NCBI GenBank assembly: GCA_012517475.1
Contig: JAAYUV010000020.1
Coordinates: 32,846-96,845, forward strand
DNA from: Peptococcaceae bacterium
GTDB lineage: Bacteria; Bacillota; Desulfitobacteriia; Desulfitobacteriales; Syntrophobotulaceae
Length of the DNA stretch: 64,000 bases
Reading direction: 5' to 3'
The notes beneath the pieces are model-generated. The model was given only the letters and a program-made list of their open reading frames with translations. It was not told the origin of the DNA and made no database searches. A program made the position numbers and the translations under genes. This document shows positions 53,349-62,212 of this stretch, piece after piece (positions within the stretch are counted from its first letter, which is position 1; the number at the start of each line of letters is the position of its first letter).

Positions 53349-54572
53349 TTAGGACTTTTTGATAATGCCCTTGTCACTGAGTTCCTGGATGCGTTCGGCT
53401 GAGTATCCTAAATCGCTTAAGATATCTTCCGTATCCATCCCCAGGGTCGGCATGGGCCGCCAGACTTGCCCCGGATTGTTTTTGAATTTTGGGAATACAT
53501 TGGGACCTTTGCACTTTTTGCCCTCCATCGTTTCCCATTCGATAAAATCTTCACGTGCGACATAATGCGGATGATTAGGCAATTCCTCAAAAGTCATCAC
53601 TTTATTCGCTGCAATCATGCAATTGGAAAAGTCCTCTTCCACTTCGGCCACCGGCTTGGTCAAAAGGTATGCTTCCAGCTTTTCCTCAATGAGCGCCGCT
53701 TTGGGGCCATTGAGCCAAAGCGCCGTTGTACCTTCCGGATATTCTTCAGTGCCCCACAGATAACCCAGTCCGATCCTGTCAAGAATCGCCTTGTTCTGTT
53801 TTGCCCCATAAAGACACAAACTTAGGAAACCGTCTTGACACTTATAAACTCCGATCCCGCATAAATTCTGATGCCTGGCTCCGGCACGCGGATAGGTGAT
53901 GCCTGCATTGAGGTAATCCATCATATAATAGGCCCCGACGCGCAGCATGACTTCATACATGGCCATATCGATGCTTTCGCCCACGCCTGTTTTTTGAGCC
54001 CTATAAAGGGCAGCCAGGGATGACCCCACGACCATGAGTGAAGTGAAATAATCGCCGGTATAAGGAGATGCGATCATGGGTTGGTCCTGTGTTCCGTTTT
54101 GACTCAGGTACCCGCTAAAGGCCTGGGCTGTTTGGTCGTAAGCCGCCCGGTTCACCCTATCCTCTACCCCATACTGGCCAAAACCGGAAACATGAACGAT
54201 AACCAGGGATTTGTTGTGCTGCCACAGCAATTCATCTGTCAGGCCGCGCTTTTCATAGACCGGGCCTTTGCTGGATTCAATAAAGATGTCGGCTGTCTCA
54301 ATCAGTTTTAAGAAGACTTCCCTTCCTTCTTCTGAGAAGACATTCAGTGATAAACTGCGCTGATTCCGTCGTTCCAATTCTTTGACATACGTCGTGTCCC
54401 TCATGGAATCACCGGCGAATACATTTTCTATCCAGGTCACATCCGCTCCCCATTCGGCCATCATCTGCGCGGCCTCCGGTGCAGCAATTTCAACTGCCGA
54501 GTATACAACTTTCAGTCCTTGCAGGTTTCCAAAAGCGGGGATTTTCGTTTTTTTATCCATAGTACTAACCAT
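53349..54572 (-). CDS. caiB: CaiB, L-carnitine/crotonobetaine CoA-transferase
   Basis: 407 residues, close to E. coli CaiB (405), with which I recall extended similarity: 'IPAFGNLQGLKVVYSAVEIA', 'AEWGADVTWIENV', 'EASKGP'-like 'ESSKGPVYEKRGLTDELLWQHN', 'SGFGQYG' and 'KFKNNPGQVWR'. Catalytic Asp is in 'PYTGDYF', equivalent to CaiB Asp169. The upstream RBS (AGAGGAGGCG) is close to the first ATG; an ATG four codons later is possible. Exchanges CoA between gamma-butyrobetainyl-CoA and carnitine or crotonobetaine. Confidence 0.95.
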   Translation of the reverse strand: MVSTMDKKTKIPAFGNLQGLKVVYSAVEIAAPEAAQMMAEWGADVTWIENVFAGDSMRDTTYVKELERRNQRSLSLNVFSEEGREVFLKLIETADIFIESSKGPVYEKRGLTDELLWQHNKSLVIVHVSGFGQYGVEDRVNRAAYDQTAQAFSGYLSQNGTQDQPMIASPYTGDYFTSLMVVGSSLAALYRAQKTGVGESIDMAMYEVMLRVGAYYMMDYLNAGITYPRAGARHQNLCGIGVYKCQDGFLSLCLYGAKQNKAILDRIGLGYLWGTEEYPEGTTALWLNGPKAALIEEKLEAYLLTKPVAEVEEDFSNCMIAANKVMTFEELPNHPHYVAREDFIEWETMEGKKCKGPNVFPKFKNNPGQVWRPMPTLGMDTEDILSDLGYSAERIQELSDKGIIKKS

Positions 54573-54598
54573 CGCCTCCTCTTTCGGTTTGTTAAAAA

Positions 54599-55732
54599 CT
54601 ATCTATACTTTTTGAGTACCTCTCTGCCGGCGGTAAGAATCTGCATTTCATCGGACCCCCCGGAGACTCTGTCCACGCGAAGATCCCGCCAGAACCTGCT
54701 AATGCGATGATCACCGGCTACACCAATGCCGGCAAAAACCTGCATCGCATCATCAACAACTTCAAAACCGGCATTCGCACAATAATATTTACACATCGCC
54801 GCATTACCGGTTATTTTTTGTCCATTATCATACTTCCAGGCAGTTTCATATAACATGTTCCGCATATTGGTGAGCTTAATTGCCATATTGCAGAACTTCT
54901 CCTGAATTAATTGAAACCTTCCGATCTTCTCGCCAAATTGCTCTCTCTGGTTGGCATATTTGGCCGCATCTTCAAAAGCGCACAGGGCAGTACCATAATT
55001 GCAGCATCCAACCAGAAAACGTTCAAAGTCAAATTCTTCCTTAATCCGGTCAAAACCGTTGCCTTCTGTGCCAAACATATCTTTTTCTTCCAGTTCAACA
55101 TTTTCGAAATAAACTTCACAGACGCTATCCATCTTCAAACCCAGCTTTTTAAGCTTCTCTCTCTTAATTCCCGGTTTATCCATGTCTACAAACCACTCTG
55201 TAAACTTAGTGCCGGTTTCGGCGTCCTTTGACATCACGATCAGGTAGGGAACCCCTGCTGAACTTGTGATAAAAGTTTTATGCCCGTTTAAATAGACTTT
55301 CCCGTCCTTGCGGGTGTACGTGGTTTGAAGACTTCCAACATCGGAACCGGCTCCGGGTTCAGTAATGGCCGAATTCCACATTTGCTTGCCGGTACCGTGC
55401 AAAGCCATGATCTTCTGAATTTGTTCTTCGGTTCCGTATTTCAATATCGTATTAAATCCTGTCAGCTGATATAGAACATAAGTCGGCGCACCCAATCTGC
55501 CAAGTTCTTCCCAGGCGGCTGCTACAGTTACCGCACCCGCATTAAAACCGCCGTGTTCTTCAGGCAGTAAAAGGCTGTCAATACCCAGGTCCGCCAGTTC
55601 CTTCACAAATCTCTCCGGGTACTCGCTATTCTCATCACATTCCTTAAAATAACTCTCCCAGTTCTCTTTGGCCATCAGCTTTCGAATCCCAGCAACAAAT
55701 AATTCCTGCTCGTCTGTAAGTCTAAAATCCAT
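54599..55732 (-). CDS. caiA: CaiA, crotonobetainyl-CoA reductase
   Basis: 377 residues from the ATG at 55732 (GGAGGG 9 nt upstream; the frame is open 26 codons further without support). E. coli CaiA is 380 residues and begins [15 protein letters not shown] as here. Strong recalled identity in '[23 protein letters not shown]' (key [17 protein letters not shown]), 'NRFLVG'-like helices and '[20 protein letters not shown]', with Gly-Ser where MCAD has the catalytic Glu. Reduces crotonobetainyl-CoA to gamma-butyrobetainyl-CoA with electrons from FixAB(CX). Gene order caiT-caiA-caiB matches E. coli. Confidence 0.95.
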   Translation of the reverse strand: MDFRLTDEQELFVAGIRKLMAKENWESYFKECDENSEYPERFVKELADLGIDSLLLPEEHGGFNAGAVTVAAAWEELGRLGAPTYVLYQLTGFNTILKYGTEEQIQKIMALHGTGKQMWNSAITEPGAGSDVGSLQTTYTRKDGKVYLNGHKTFITSSAGVPYLIVMSKDAETGTKFTEWFVDMDKPGIKREKLKKLGLKMDSVCEVYFENVELEEKDMFGTEGNGFDRIKEEFDFERFLVGCCNYGTALCAFEDAAKYANQREQFGEKIGRFQLIQEKFCNMAIKLTNMRNMLYETAWKYDNGQKITGNAAMCKYYCANAGFEVVDDAMQVFAGIGVAGDHRISRFWRDLRVDRVSGGSDEMQILTAGREVLKKYR

Positions 55733-55881
55733 AAATTTAACCCTCCATTCTAGTAAGTGCTCCCCTGCAGCAGCAGAGGAGCACTGCAGTTCATATATGC
55801 CGTCATGCAAATTTTTTCAGAAAGTCTCGTTTTATCCCGGCATAAAAGGTATGCCGAATATCTTATACGGATTTATGCTTG

Positions 55882-57432
55882 TTAAGCGCTCTTCTTTTGA
55901 GTTGTATCTTGGCTTATCTCTTTATCCCGTGTTGTCCAACCGGCCTTTTTCACTTCTCTAAAGAAGGAAATTGGAATAATAATACACACAATCATCATGG
56001 GTAAGCCCCCAACAACCGCTGATGTCTGTAAAGGTTTCAGCCCGCCTAAGAGCAGCAGGGATATAGCCAAAACTCCAAGCAGCAGAGCCCAGACGACCCG
56101 GTTTAACCGTGAAGGCTCATCGTTTTCTGTTATTTCTTTGGTCGTCACCATTGCCAAAGTGTAAGCCACACCGTTAATAAATGTCGCCGTTGAAACGAAG
56201 GAATAAATAAGAAGCACGGGTAAGACCGCAACACTTAAAGGAAGTGTTCCCCAGATTTCTACAATTGCCCTCGCCGTTCCGAATTTTTCCATAATCATGC
56301 CGATATCCAAGGCTCCTTGCTGATGAATGAACATTGCATAATTCGTAAATACGGCGAAGAATACCATCTCGCCAAGAACAATAGCCCCTAACACAGCCAG
56401 ACCAAATTGGCGAACAGTTCTGCCCTTGGAGATTCGAACGAGATAGATAGCATAGGTAATAACACAATTAAGAAACCATGCCCAGTAGAAAATCGTCCAT
56501 CCCTGGGGAAAACCGGATTTCCCATAAGGATCAGTATATAAGGTCATTCTGACGATGTTCTGAGCCATGGTTCCGAGAGCATCGGTGAATCCGTTTAAGA
56601 TGTAAGCTGTCGGACCAAACAAACCAACAAAGATAATAACCCCAAAAGCCAGGTAAACTCGGATATCGCTTAAGACTTTAATTCCTTTCTGCAAACCTAA
56701 ATAGACACTTGTGGAAAATAAGGCTACCCACGCAATAATAATCCATCCGTCCAGCGATAACGTATGCTGGACTCCGAATATCTTGGAAACAAGTTCTGCA
56801 ACAAGCGGAGTTCCTAAACCGAGTGATGTGCCCACTCCGGCGACCATGCCGATGATATACAAAATATCAATGACTTTACCCGCTAATCCACTTTTTTGCT
56901 TGCCTAAAACATCGCAAACATCACTTGGTCTGATGACACTCCGTTTCCTGACAAAAAAGCTGTAACCAATTGCAGTTCCAATCACAACGTACATTGCGGT
57001 AGGGATAAGTCCCCAATGATACATCCCATATGATGCCGCCCAGCGTGAGGCTTCAACAGAAAAGGGTTTGGCTTCAAACGGCGGGGTTTGCATGTAGTAG
57101 TACCATTCAATGGTTGCCCAATAAATCAGTGCGGCACTCGAGGTTGAAGTAAAAATCATTCCTAACCATGTACTCGTTTTAAATTCCGGCTGACCTTCGC
57201 CAAACTTTTTATCTTTGAATCTGCCGAAAATTAAATACATGGCAATAAGGAAAAGAATAACTACATACCATTCAAAAGCCCAACCGAGTTTATCCGTGGT
57301 CCAACTCAGTGCTTTATTCGAAATATCATTTGCTGCTTTCGGATCCTTAATGATTAACCCACAAATAATTGCAATTAGTATTAATGGCGGCCAGAATATC
57401 ACATGGTCAATTTTCATTTTTTTCTGTTCCAA
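55882..57432 (-). CDS. caiT: CaiT-like BCCT transporter (carnitine/betaine)
   Basis: 516 residues with 12 TM helices of the betaine/carnitine/choline transporter family. The start is a TTG at 57432 with GGGAG 8 nt upstream. CaiT-like phrases: 'GWAFEWYVVILF', 'GTSLGLGTPLVAEL', 'KGGFPQGWTVFYWAW'-like 'GKSGFPQGWTIFYWAWF' with the substrate-site Trp, and 'ISKGRTVRQF'. The Arg that occupies the sodium site in CaiT (E. coli Arg262) appears conserved in 'SDIRVYL', but the position of E. coli Met331 is Tyr by hand alignment. Probably exchanges carnitine for gamma-butyrobetaine. First gene of the operon, about 168 nt from the predicted transcription start. Confidence 0.9.
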   Translation of the reverse strand: MEQKKMKIDHVIFWPPLILIAIICGLIIKDPKAANDISNKALSWTTDKLGWAFEWYVVILFLIAMYLIFGRFKDKKFGEGQPEFKTSTWLGMIFTSTSSAALIYWATIEWYYYMQTPPFEAKPFSVEASRWAASYGMYHWGLIPTAMYVVIGTAIGYSFFVRKRSVIRPSDVCDVLGKQKSGLAGKVIDILYIIGMVAGVGTSLGLGTPLVAELVSKIFGVQHTLSLDGWIIIAWVALFSTSVYLGLQKGIKVLSDIRVYLAFGVIIFVGLFGPTAYILNGFTDALGTMAQNIVRMTLYTDPYGKSGFPQGWTIFYWAWFLNCVITYAIYLVRISKGRTVRQFGLAVLGAIVLGEMVFFAVFTNYAMFIHQQGALDIGMIMEKFGTARAIVEIWGTLPLSVAVLPVLLIYSFVSTATFINGVAYTLAMVTTKEITENDEPSRLNRVVWALLLGVLAISLLLLGGLKPLQTSAVVGGLPMMIVCIIIPISFFREVKKAGWTTRDKEISQDTTQKKSA

Positions 57433-57609
57433 AGCTTGTTACTCCCTTCACATAAATAATCTGATAGGCCTGCTCTGCGTGGTTGCCCTCTTCCCGCGGC
57501 TTTCCTGAATACCTCTTACGGGACTCAATGCCTGGTTTTCCACCTCCTTCAATGAAATAAACCGTGGAAAAATAATATACTTTTGGTTTCTCTGGTCAAA
57601 ACATGATAG

Positions 57610-57625
57610 TGCAAAATCCATGCCA
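57610..57625 (-). promoter_or_regulatory. sigma-54 (-24/-12) promoter of the carnitine operon
   Basis: Minus-strand TGGCATGGATTTTGCA: GG and GC separated by 10 bp, closely matching TGGCACG-N4-TTGCW and nearly identical to the promoter at 10621-10636. Predicted start near 57600. Two palindromes 115-215 bp upstream could bind the activator. The remaining parts of the gap 57433-58012 show no gene. Confidence 0.85.
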
Positions 57626-57738
57626 GGATTTCGACACTTTTCGTGTAAGATATAGTAAGTTTTCTAACCCTGCCATGCTTCAGATGTAGGTTTTAAGACA
57701 TAAATGAGCAAAACGAAAACGAGAAATCTACTGTTGTT

Positions 57739-57827
57739 GTTAAAATTTTTTAACATGTAAAATGCTTTTGACGCGATTCACTGGGTTTTTATCGCCAGGA
57801 TGAACGGATACGTAAAAATTTTTTTAC
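57739..57827. promoter_or_regulatory. pair of similar palindromes, candidate upstream activator sites
   Basis: GTTAAAATTTTTTAAC (57739-57754) and GTAAAAATTTTTTTAC (57812-57827) are 16-bp palindromes of the same GTNAAAA-TT-TTTTNAC type. Their centres are 73 bp apart, close to seven helical turns, and they lie about 125 and 198 bp upstream of the -24 element. This placement suits enhancer sites of a sigma-54 activator. AT-richness makes chance palindromes possible. Confidence 0.5.
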
Positions 57828-57925
57828 AAAAAGTCTCCGGCCCGCGGATTTCATGAACCAAAGCAAAATAATAGTTATAAATACCTTCCCGCTTCAATGC
57901 AAAGACAGACCGGAAAATGCAAAAA

Positions 57926-57944
57926 AGCCCAGTATTCCTGAGCT
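57926..57944 (-). terminator. terminator downstream of the helicase remnant
   Basis: 7-bp stem AGCTCAG / CTGGGCT (one G-U pair) with a 5-nt loop, followed on the minus strand by a run of Ts (complement of AAAAAA at 57920-57925). It lies 68 bp after the 58013 stop. Confidence 0.7.
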
Positions 57945-58012
57945 TTCAGATTTATCATTTATTTGTTAATTCATAAAAAATTTTTTAATCTCTTTTTCTG
58001 TCCCACTCGTTA

Positions 58013-58430
58013 TTAGTCATCTTCCATAATCCAAAATGAATCCAAAACCTTTTCGAGACCGGCATGATCCTTGATGTTACTGCATGGATGCCAGTGTCCC
58101 GGAAATATTTTTCTATAGTTTTTGCTGCTGAAGCGTTCGTCAATCAATAATATTGCACCGGTGTCGTTTTCACTTCGAATTACCCTGCCCGCTGCTTGCA
58201 AAACTTTGTTCATCCCGGGAAACATATAGGCATATTCAAATCCCCTGCCGTTTTTGGCATTAAAGTAATCCCTGATAATATTTTGCTGAATAGATTTCCC
58301 GGTTGTTTTTCTGCAAGATACGATGGGCTTTGGCTCCTTCCATCATTCTGTCTTTGAAAGCATATCTGCTGTCTATGTCGCCTGAGCGCATAATTAATTC
58401 GACCAATTGCCTTATTGGAAGTTTAATCAT
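58013..58430 (-). pseudogene. Rad3/DinG-like DNA helicase with large internal deletion
   Basis: Two pieces of one protein abut. The N-terminal piece starts at the ATG at 58430: MIKLPIRQLVELIMRSGDID, then 'KDRMMEGAKAHRILQK', a good match to the start of Rad3-related helicases with an N-terminal nuclease-like domain. About 45 residues later the frame ends at 58260. A second frame, open from about 58320 to 58013, reads 'QNIIRDYFNAKNGRGFEYAYMFPGMNKVLQAAGRVIRSE' (motif VI QAAGRVIR) and 'GAILLIDERF', the C-terminal end of the same family. About 650 or more residues with all other helicase motifs are missing. The product cannot be functional. Confidence 0.8.
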
Positions 58431-58490
58431 GGTTTGATTGATGCCTCCTGACTTTACAATAGAAGGGCATAAAGAAAGCCCAGGAAGTTA

Positions 58491-58531
58491 TTGCAAAACT
58501 ACTTCAGATAAGTCTCCGCAATGTTTTGCAA
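58491..58531. repeat. short relative of the palindromic element at 18446-18691
   Basis: 41 bp bounded by TTGCAAAAC and GTTTTGCAA. The first 14 bases (TTGCAAAACTACTT) and the internal TCCGCAATGT are identical to the left end of the 246-bp element, with one small indel between them. It lacks the palindromic interior, so it may be a deletion derivative. It lies 60 bp upstream of the helicase pseudogene start. Confidence 0.75.
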
Positions 58532-58632
58532 CGGCCCCAAGGACTGCATTGTTAGATTTTTTCAATTATATTATACATTTAAGCAATATATAAATCTATG
58601 CAAAGTTTGATCCTGCAATACTGTACTGATTT

Positions 58633-59694
58633 CTAATTTTGCGTCTTCATATACTCGGGAAGTTCATTCATAATATTCGTTGGTTTGTTTTCATAGAGGA
58701 CTGCCTTGCCGACGATGTAATCCGCAGCTTTTTCCAGACGGATGGAATGTTTTATCTGATCCAAAGCACCGGGCATTTCATCAATATGCTTGCGCTGGGT
58801 TTCATAATCCGCAATGAAATCCATGATTGACCCCGGCCGTTTCGTAATGGCTGACTTAATATCTTCTTCAGTGACCTCGGGTGAAACTTTCTCCGCAACG
58901 GCGGTAAGAAGCAGGTTCTTTTTCACTGTTCTTTCGGCCTGAGGGCGGACTTCTTTTTTAAGGTCGTCCATATTGCGTCCGGAGGATTTCAGGTAATTCT
59001 GCATGACCTGCGGCCCCATCTGCCGGCTGATCTGATTTATCTCGATCATGATCTGCTGCTGAATAATCTCTTCCGCAAGAGAAATCGTGTTTGCTTCGAG
59101 GAGTTGTTTCATCACAGCTTCTGTTCTGTTGAAATCCGTTTTATCCTTGGCCATTATCCCTAAAGACCGGCGGACTTCCTCTTGAAGCGCGTCAATAGAC
59201 TCTACATGAAGCTTTTCAAGCAGTTTGGCGTCGTCGTTTTCGGCGCCATGCTGTTTGCGAAGGCCTTTCATCTGCTGAGCTATGTCCTCTTCGGTAACGA
59301 TTACCGGCGTAAAAGAGGCTTCCAACCCTTCGAATTGCTTGAGTTCCAATTCCGGTTCAAGGGCAACGCGTACTTCCAGGACGCAGGGCTGCCCAGGCAC
59401 AACCGTTTTCGGCATAATCTTCGGAAATGTCATGGGCTGGAGTCCCAGTTCCTTGAGAGCATTCACATAATACGAAGGCATAAGCTTTTCCAGCGCCTTG
59501 TTGGTTATTTTCTGAAGCTCAGGATATTGTTTTAACATCGCTTCGTTGCTCAGGAACGCGGATGCTGATTTTTGGTCTTCTGCGACAGTGTCTTTATTAT
59601 ATTCTTCGATTAAGGCTTTTTCAAAAGTCTTGGCATCAATATGGATCAAAAAGACCGCTTCGTCTTTATTATTTTTAAGCAGCGTTGCTGGCAT
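58633..59694 (-). CDS. trigger-factor-like chaperone lacking the PPIase domain
   Basis: 353 residues versus about 430-450 for trigger factor. Residues 1-145 resemble the N-terminal domain ('FEKALIEEYNKDTV', 'QPCVLEVRVALEPELELKQFEGLEA', 'VTEEDIAQQMKGLRKQHG'). The FKBP-type PPIase domain that normally follows is replaced by a short linker (AENDDAKLLEKL). Residues about 165-340 match the C-terminal chaperone arms ('VRRSLGIMAKDKTDFNRTEAVMKQLLE', 'PEVTEEDIKSAI'). The ribosome-binding signature GFRxGKxP is not found, so binding at the exit tunnel is doubtful. Ribosome-binding site GGAGGAGAA (TATGGAGGAGAAATT). Probably a specialised secondary chaperone; function unknown. Confidence 0.75.
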   Translation of the reverse strand: MPATLLKNNKDEAVFLIHIDAKTFEKALIEEYNKDTVAEDQKSASAFLSNEAMLKQYPELQKITNKALEKLMPSYYVNALKELGLQPMTFPKIMPKTVVPGQPCVLEVRVALEPELELKQFEGLEASFTPVIVTEEDIAQQMKGLRKQHGAENDDAKLLEKLHVESIDALQEEVRRSLGIMAKDKTDFNRTEAVMKQLLEANTISLAEEIIQQQIMIEINQISRQMGPQVMQNYLKSSGRNMDDLKKEVRPQAERTVKKNLLLTAVAEKVSPEVTEEDIKSAITKRPGSIMDFIADYETQRKHIDEMPGALDQIKHSIRLEKAADYIVGKAVLYENKPTNIMNELPEYMKTQN

Positions 59695-60163
59695 AATTTC
59701 TCCTCCATATTTCTAATTGAAAAAAATATCAGGCATAATATTTTCAGCAATAAAGTGTATAATTCATGAAATCCCACTCCGGTGCTGGGCTGCGTCTCAG
59801 AAGAAATCCGCCTCCTCTGAAAGAATTTTGTTCCAATTTCCCTCCATGATATAATTTAAATAAAAGCTGATTAATATTCAATGCAAGTATTGTGCCAGGT
59901 CCAAGACAGTATATAACAGTATATATAAATATAAAAAATCAGCGAATACGCCCTATTGTCCGGATAAATTAGCGATGACCCTCTTTTCATTCTTTATAAG
60001 AAAAGTTTCATTTTGAAATAAATTCTTTTATTGAGAAACCGTCTTTCTATTTAACATGATGCCTTTTTTAAACCGGCTGGTCTCAATGTAATATTAATCA
60101 ATCAATCGTATGGATAAAAGAATGAAATTTACTTTTGGTTCAATAAATAAGGAGGTTATCCCC
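59695..60163. other. gene-free spacer with divergent promoters
   Basis: 469 bp of AT-rich sequence between divergent genes. Short ATATA repeats occur near 59910-59935. No ORF with a ribosome-binding site, no stable hairpin with a U-tract and no RNA gene was recognised. Confidence 0.4.
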
Positions 60164-60436
60164 ATGACACATGAAGAAAGAATTCAACGAATTAACGAAT
60201 TAGCGAAAAAGTCACGTTCTGAGGGTTTAACTCACGAAGAAGCTGAAGAGCAAAAAATCCTACGCCAGGAATACCTTGCGGTATTCAGGCAAAACTTCAA
60301 ACAGCAATTAGATTCAATAAAATTTGTTGATAAACACGAACATGGACACGAGCATGAACATGAAAACTGTCACGGACATGGGCATGTCCATGGACATTGT
60401 GATTGTCACAAACATGGACATAAACATGAGCATTAA
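60164..60436 (+). CDS. DUF896 (YnzC-like) protein with histidine-rich C-terminal tail
   Basis: 90 residues from the ATG at 60164 (AAGGAGG 8 nt upstream; the frame is open 18 codons further). Residues 1-58 match the DUF896/YnzC family: 'RIQRINELAKKSRSEGLTHEEAEEQKILRQEYL'-like helical hairpin with 'L..EE...Q..LR.eYl..fr...' spacing. The family is usually 60-80 residues. Here the last about 34 residues contain 15 His and 3 Cys in alternating H-x pattern, a likely Ni, Zn or Cu binding tail. YnzC is a small cytosolic protein linked to the SOS operon in Bacillus. The tail is an unusual addition. Monocistronic with a terminator. Confidence 0.85.
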   Translation: MTHEERIQRINELAKKSRSEGLTHEEAEEQKILRQEYLAVFRQNFKQQLDSIKFVDKHEHGHEHEHENCHGHGHVHGHCDCHKHGHKHEH

Positions 60437-60474
60437 CAATTATTCATTCTTGCACAAATTAACTCCATATATGG

Positions 60475-60499
60475 AAAAAGTCCAGCAATTGGACTTTTT
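60475..60499 (+). terminator. terminator after the DUF896 gene
   Basis: 10-bp stem AAAAAGTCCA / TGGACTTTTT with a 5-nt loop, ending in a T-run. 39 bp after the stop codon; its symmetry may also terminate the convergent rocB transcript. Confidence 0.85.
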
Positions 60500-60562
60500 T
60501 ATCTACTATAGGTGTTTTATGTTATTGAAAGAAACGTAATAAATGCCGGACTTCAGGCTCGT

Positions 60563-62212
60563 CTATTTTAGAATATCCTGAATTATTTCGTTTATTAAGT
60601 TTGGAACGGTCTCAAAGGAATACCTGATCTCAGCTCGTTCATACTTTTTATGAGCATCCAGTCCGTAGGGGCCGATACAGATTACCGGAACATTAATATC
60701 ACGTATATCTTGATATTCAACGTAGTGTTTGGTTCCCCAAGCAGGATTATTTGTACAGACTGCCTGGATTCCTTCTTCATCATCACTTAAAGCAACAAAA
60801 CTCATATCGGAAATATAAGGAAAGAAATGACGGATCACAATAGGATTGGAATAGCTCGGCTGAATTTTAGCCACTGCCCCTTCCAGCGCATCAATGAGCC
60901 GTTGTTCCCGCTCGTCTTTTCCGGTGACCTCAATCCGCGGCGAATACAGGGAAGAGTAAAAGAGAATAATCACCGGGTTTTTGTCCTTCATAAATTTCCA
61001 GGCTTCCTCAACCACCCGGGCTGAATACATGCGGGTATCCAAGGTAGTATCGGCAAGAAGATCTTCGGAGAATTTCTTCATGTGTTTTGTATAAGCATCC
61101 CCGTTTTCTTCAATTAACAATTCGTGAAATTCCTCGTAGGTTAACACCTGAACCTTCCACGGTACAGATTGATAAGTTTCACCGCTGAGACGGCAATAAC
61201 CCTTATAACGTTCCGTATAAGTATCCAGGGCTCTTTGAAAAGCAATTTCCGCGTGCCGCTTGAGCTTAGCTAAAACATCTTTGGGGCTCCAGGAATGAAT
61301 GAAGAAGTTATAGTAGACATAAGCCGCGAGAGCTGTCTGGACAGTATAAGATGGTTTGAGGTCGGTCTGTTTAAGTGAAACCGGCGGAGCAGGCGTCTCC
61401 CCATAGGCCTTGTCGCAGAGGAGCGGGTTGTAGTTAATTTCCAGGGTCAATTCCGCCGCTAAAAGATTTGGATCAAATCCCTCAAAACAAGATCCTACGT
61501 GTGTTTCCTTCCCGGTTATAAAGAAAGACGGCAAAAGCTTACCAACCGATCCTTTGTATATATACCGGTTTTCGTCCCCCTCATACCGTGGAGAGACAAA
61601 ATCGGCGTTAATGGCAGCGATATATTTGAAGCGATGGGCTTCTTTCCATTGCTTCAGTACTTTTAAGGCTGACAGAATACCGTGCGAACCATCTTCTTCA
61701 TCACACTCCGCAATGAGCAGGAGGTTTCCGGCGAGAGTCTCAGGGTACTGAGAATAATGCTCCAGTAAATAAAGATGGCTGGCTAAACCGCCTTTCATGT
61801 CCAAAACACCCCGGCCAAACAGCCATTCCCCCGAGGCCGCATGCCGCTTGACCGGTTCAGGATTTTTATCCGATGAATAAGCAGTGTTTAGCGCATCCGG
61901 ATTACAGGCGTCTTCTTTCAATTGGGCATAATCCTCAATACCAACCGTATCAAAATGCCCCATTAAAATAATTGTCTCATCTGACCTCTTTTTTGTCCCT
62001 TTGACGAAAGCAAGTACGTTATAACGTTCTACCTCATCATTCACTGTACGAGACAAGAGCAAATGACCAGGGTTGGCAGCAAAATACGGAAGCGCTTCCA
62101 ACCTTCGATAAATGCGAATTGCCATCTCTTTTTCGCCCGGGGTATTCACAACACTTTTAACCCTGACCAATTCTTTTGTGATGCTCAATACATCCTCAAG
62201 GCAATGCAGCAT
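60563..62212 (-). CDS. rocB: RocB-like M20 family metallopeptidase
   Basis: About 549 residues from the ATG at 62212 (GGAGG 9 nt upstream; an ATG two codons earlier at 62218 has only 3 nt spacing). M20 metallopeptidase features: metal-binding His and catalytic Asp in 'MGHFDTVG', bridging Asp in 'GRGVLDMKGG', and the Glu-Glu in 'AECDEEDGSHG'. The length and the large C-terminal part match RocB of the arginine utilisation (roc) group of Bacillus, whose exact reaction is not settled. No other roc genes are nearby. Stands between a terminator and phoH. Confidence 0.87.
   Translation of the reverse strand: MLHCLEDVLSITKELVRVKSVVNTPGEKEMAIRIYRRLEALPYFAANPGHLLLSRTVNDEVERYNVLAFVKGTKKRSDETIILMGHFDTVGIEDYAQLKEDACNPDALNTAYSSDKNPEPVKRHAASGEWLFGRGVLDMKGGLASHLYLLEHYSQYPETLAGNLLLIAECDEEDGSHGILSALKVLKQWKEAHRFKYIAAINADFVSPRYEGDENRYIYKGSVGKLLPSFFITGKETHVGSCFEGFDPNLLAAELTLEINYNPLLCDKAYGETPAPPVSLKQTDLKPSYTVQTALAAYVYYNFFIHSWSPKDVLAKLKRHAEIAFQRALDTYTERYKGYCRLSGETYQSVPWKVQVLTYEEFHELLIEENGDAYTKHMKKFSEDLLADTTLDTRMYSARVVEEAWKFMKDKNPVIILFYSSLYSPRIEVTGKDEREQRLIDALEGAVAKIQPSYSNPIVIRHFFPYISDMSFVALSDDEEGIQAVCTNNPAWGTKHYVEYQDIRDINVPVICIGPYGLDAHKKYERAEIRYSFETVPNLINEIIQDILK

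Noticed and set aside
60324..60539. 71-codon Met/Asn-rich plus-strand ORF
   Set aside because: Out-of-frame reading of the CAT-rich His tail; it extends over the terminator.
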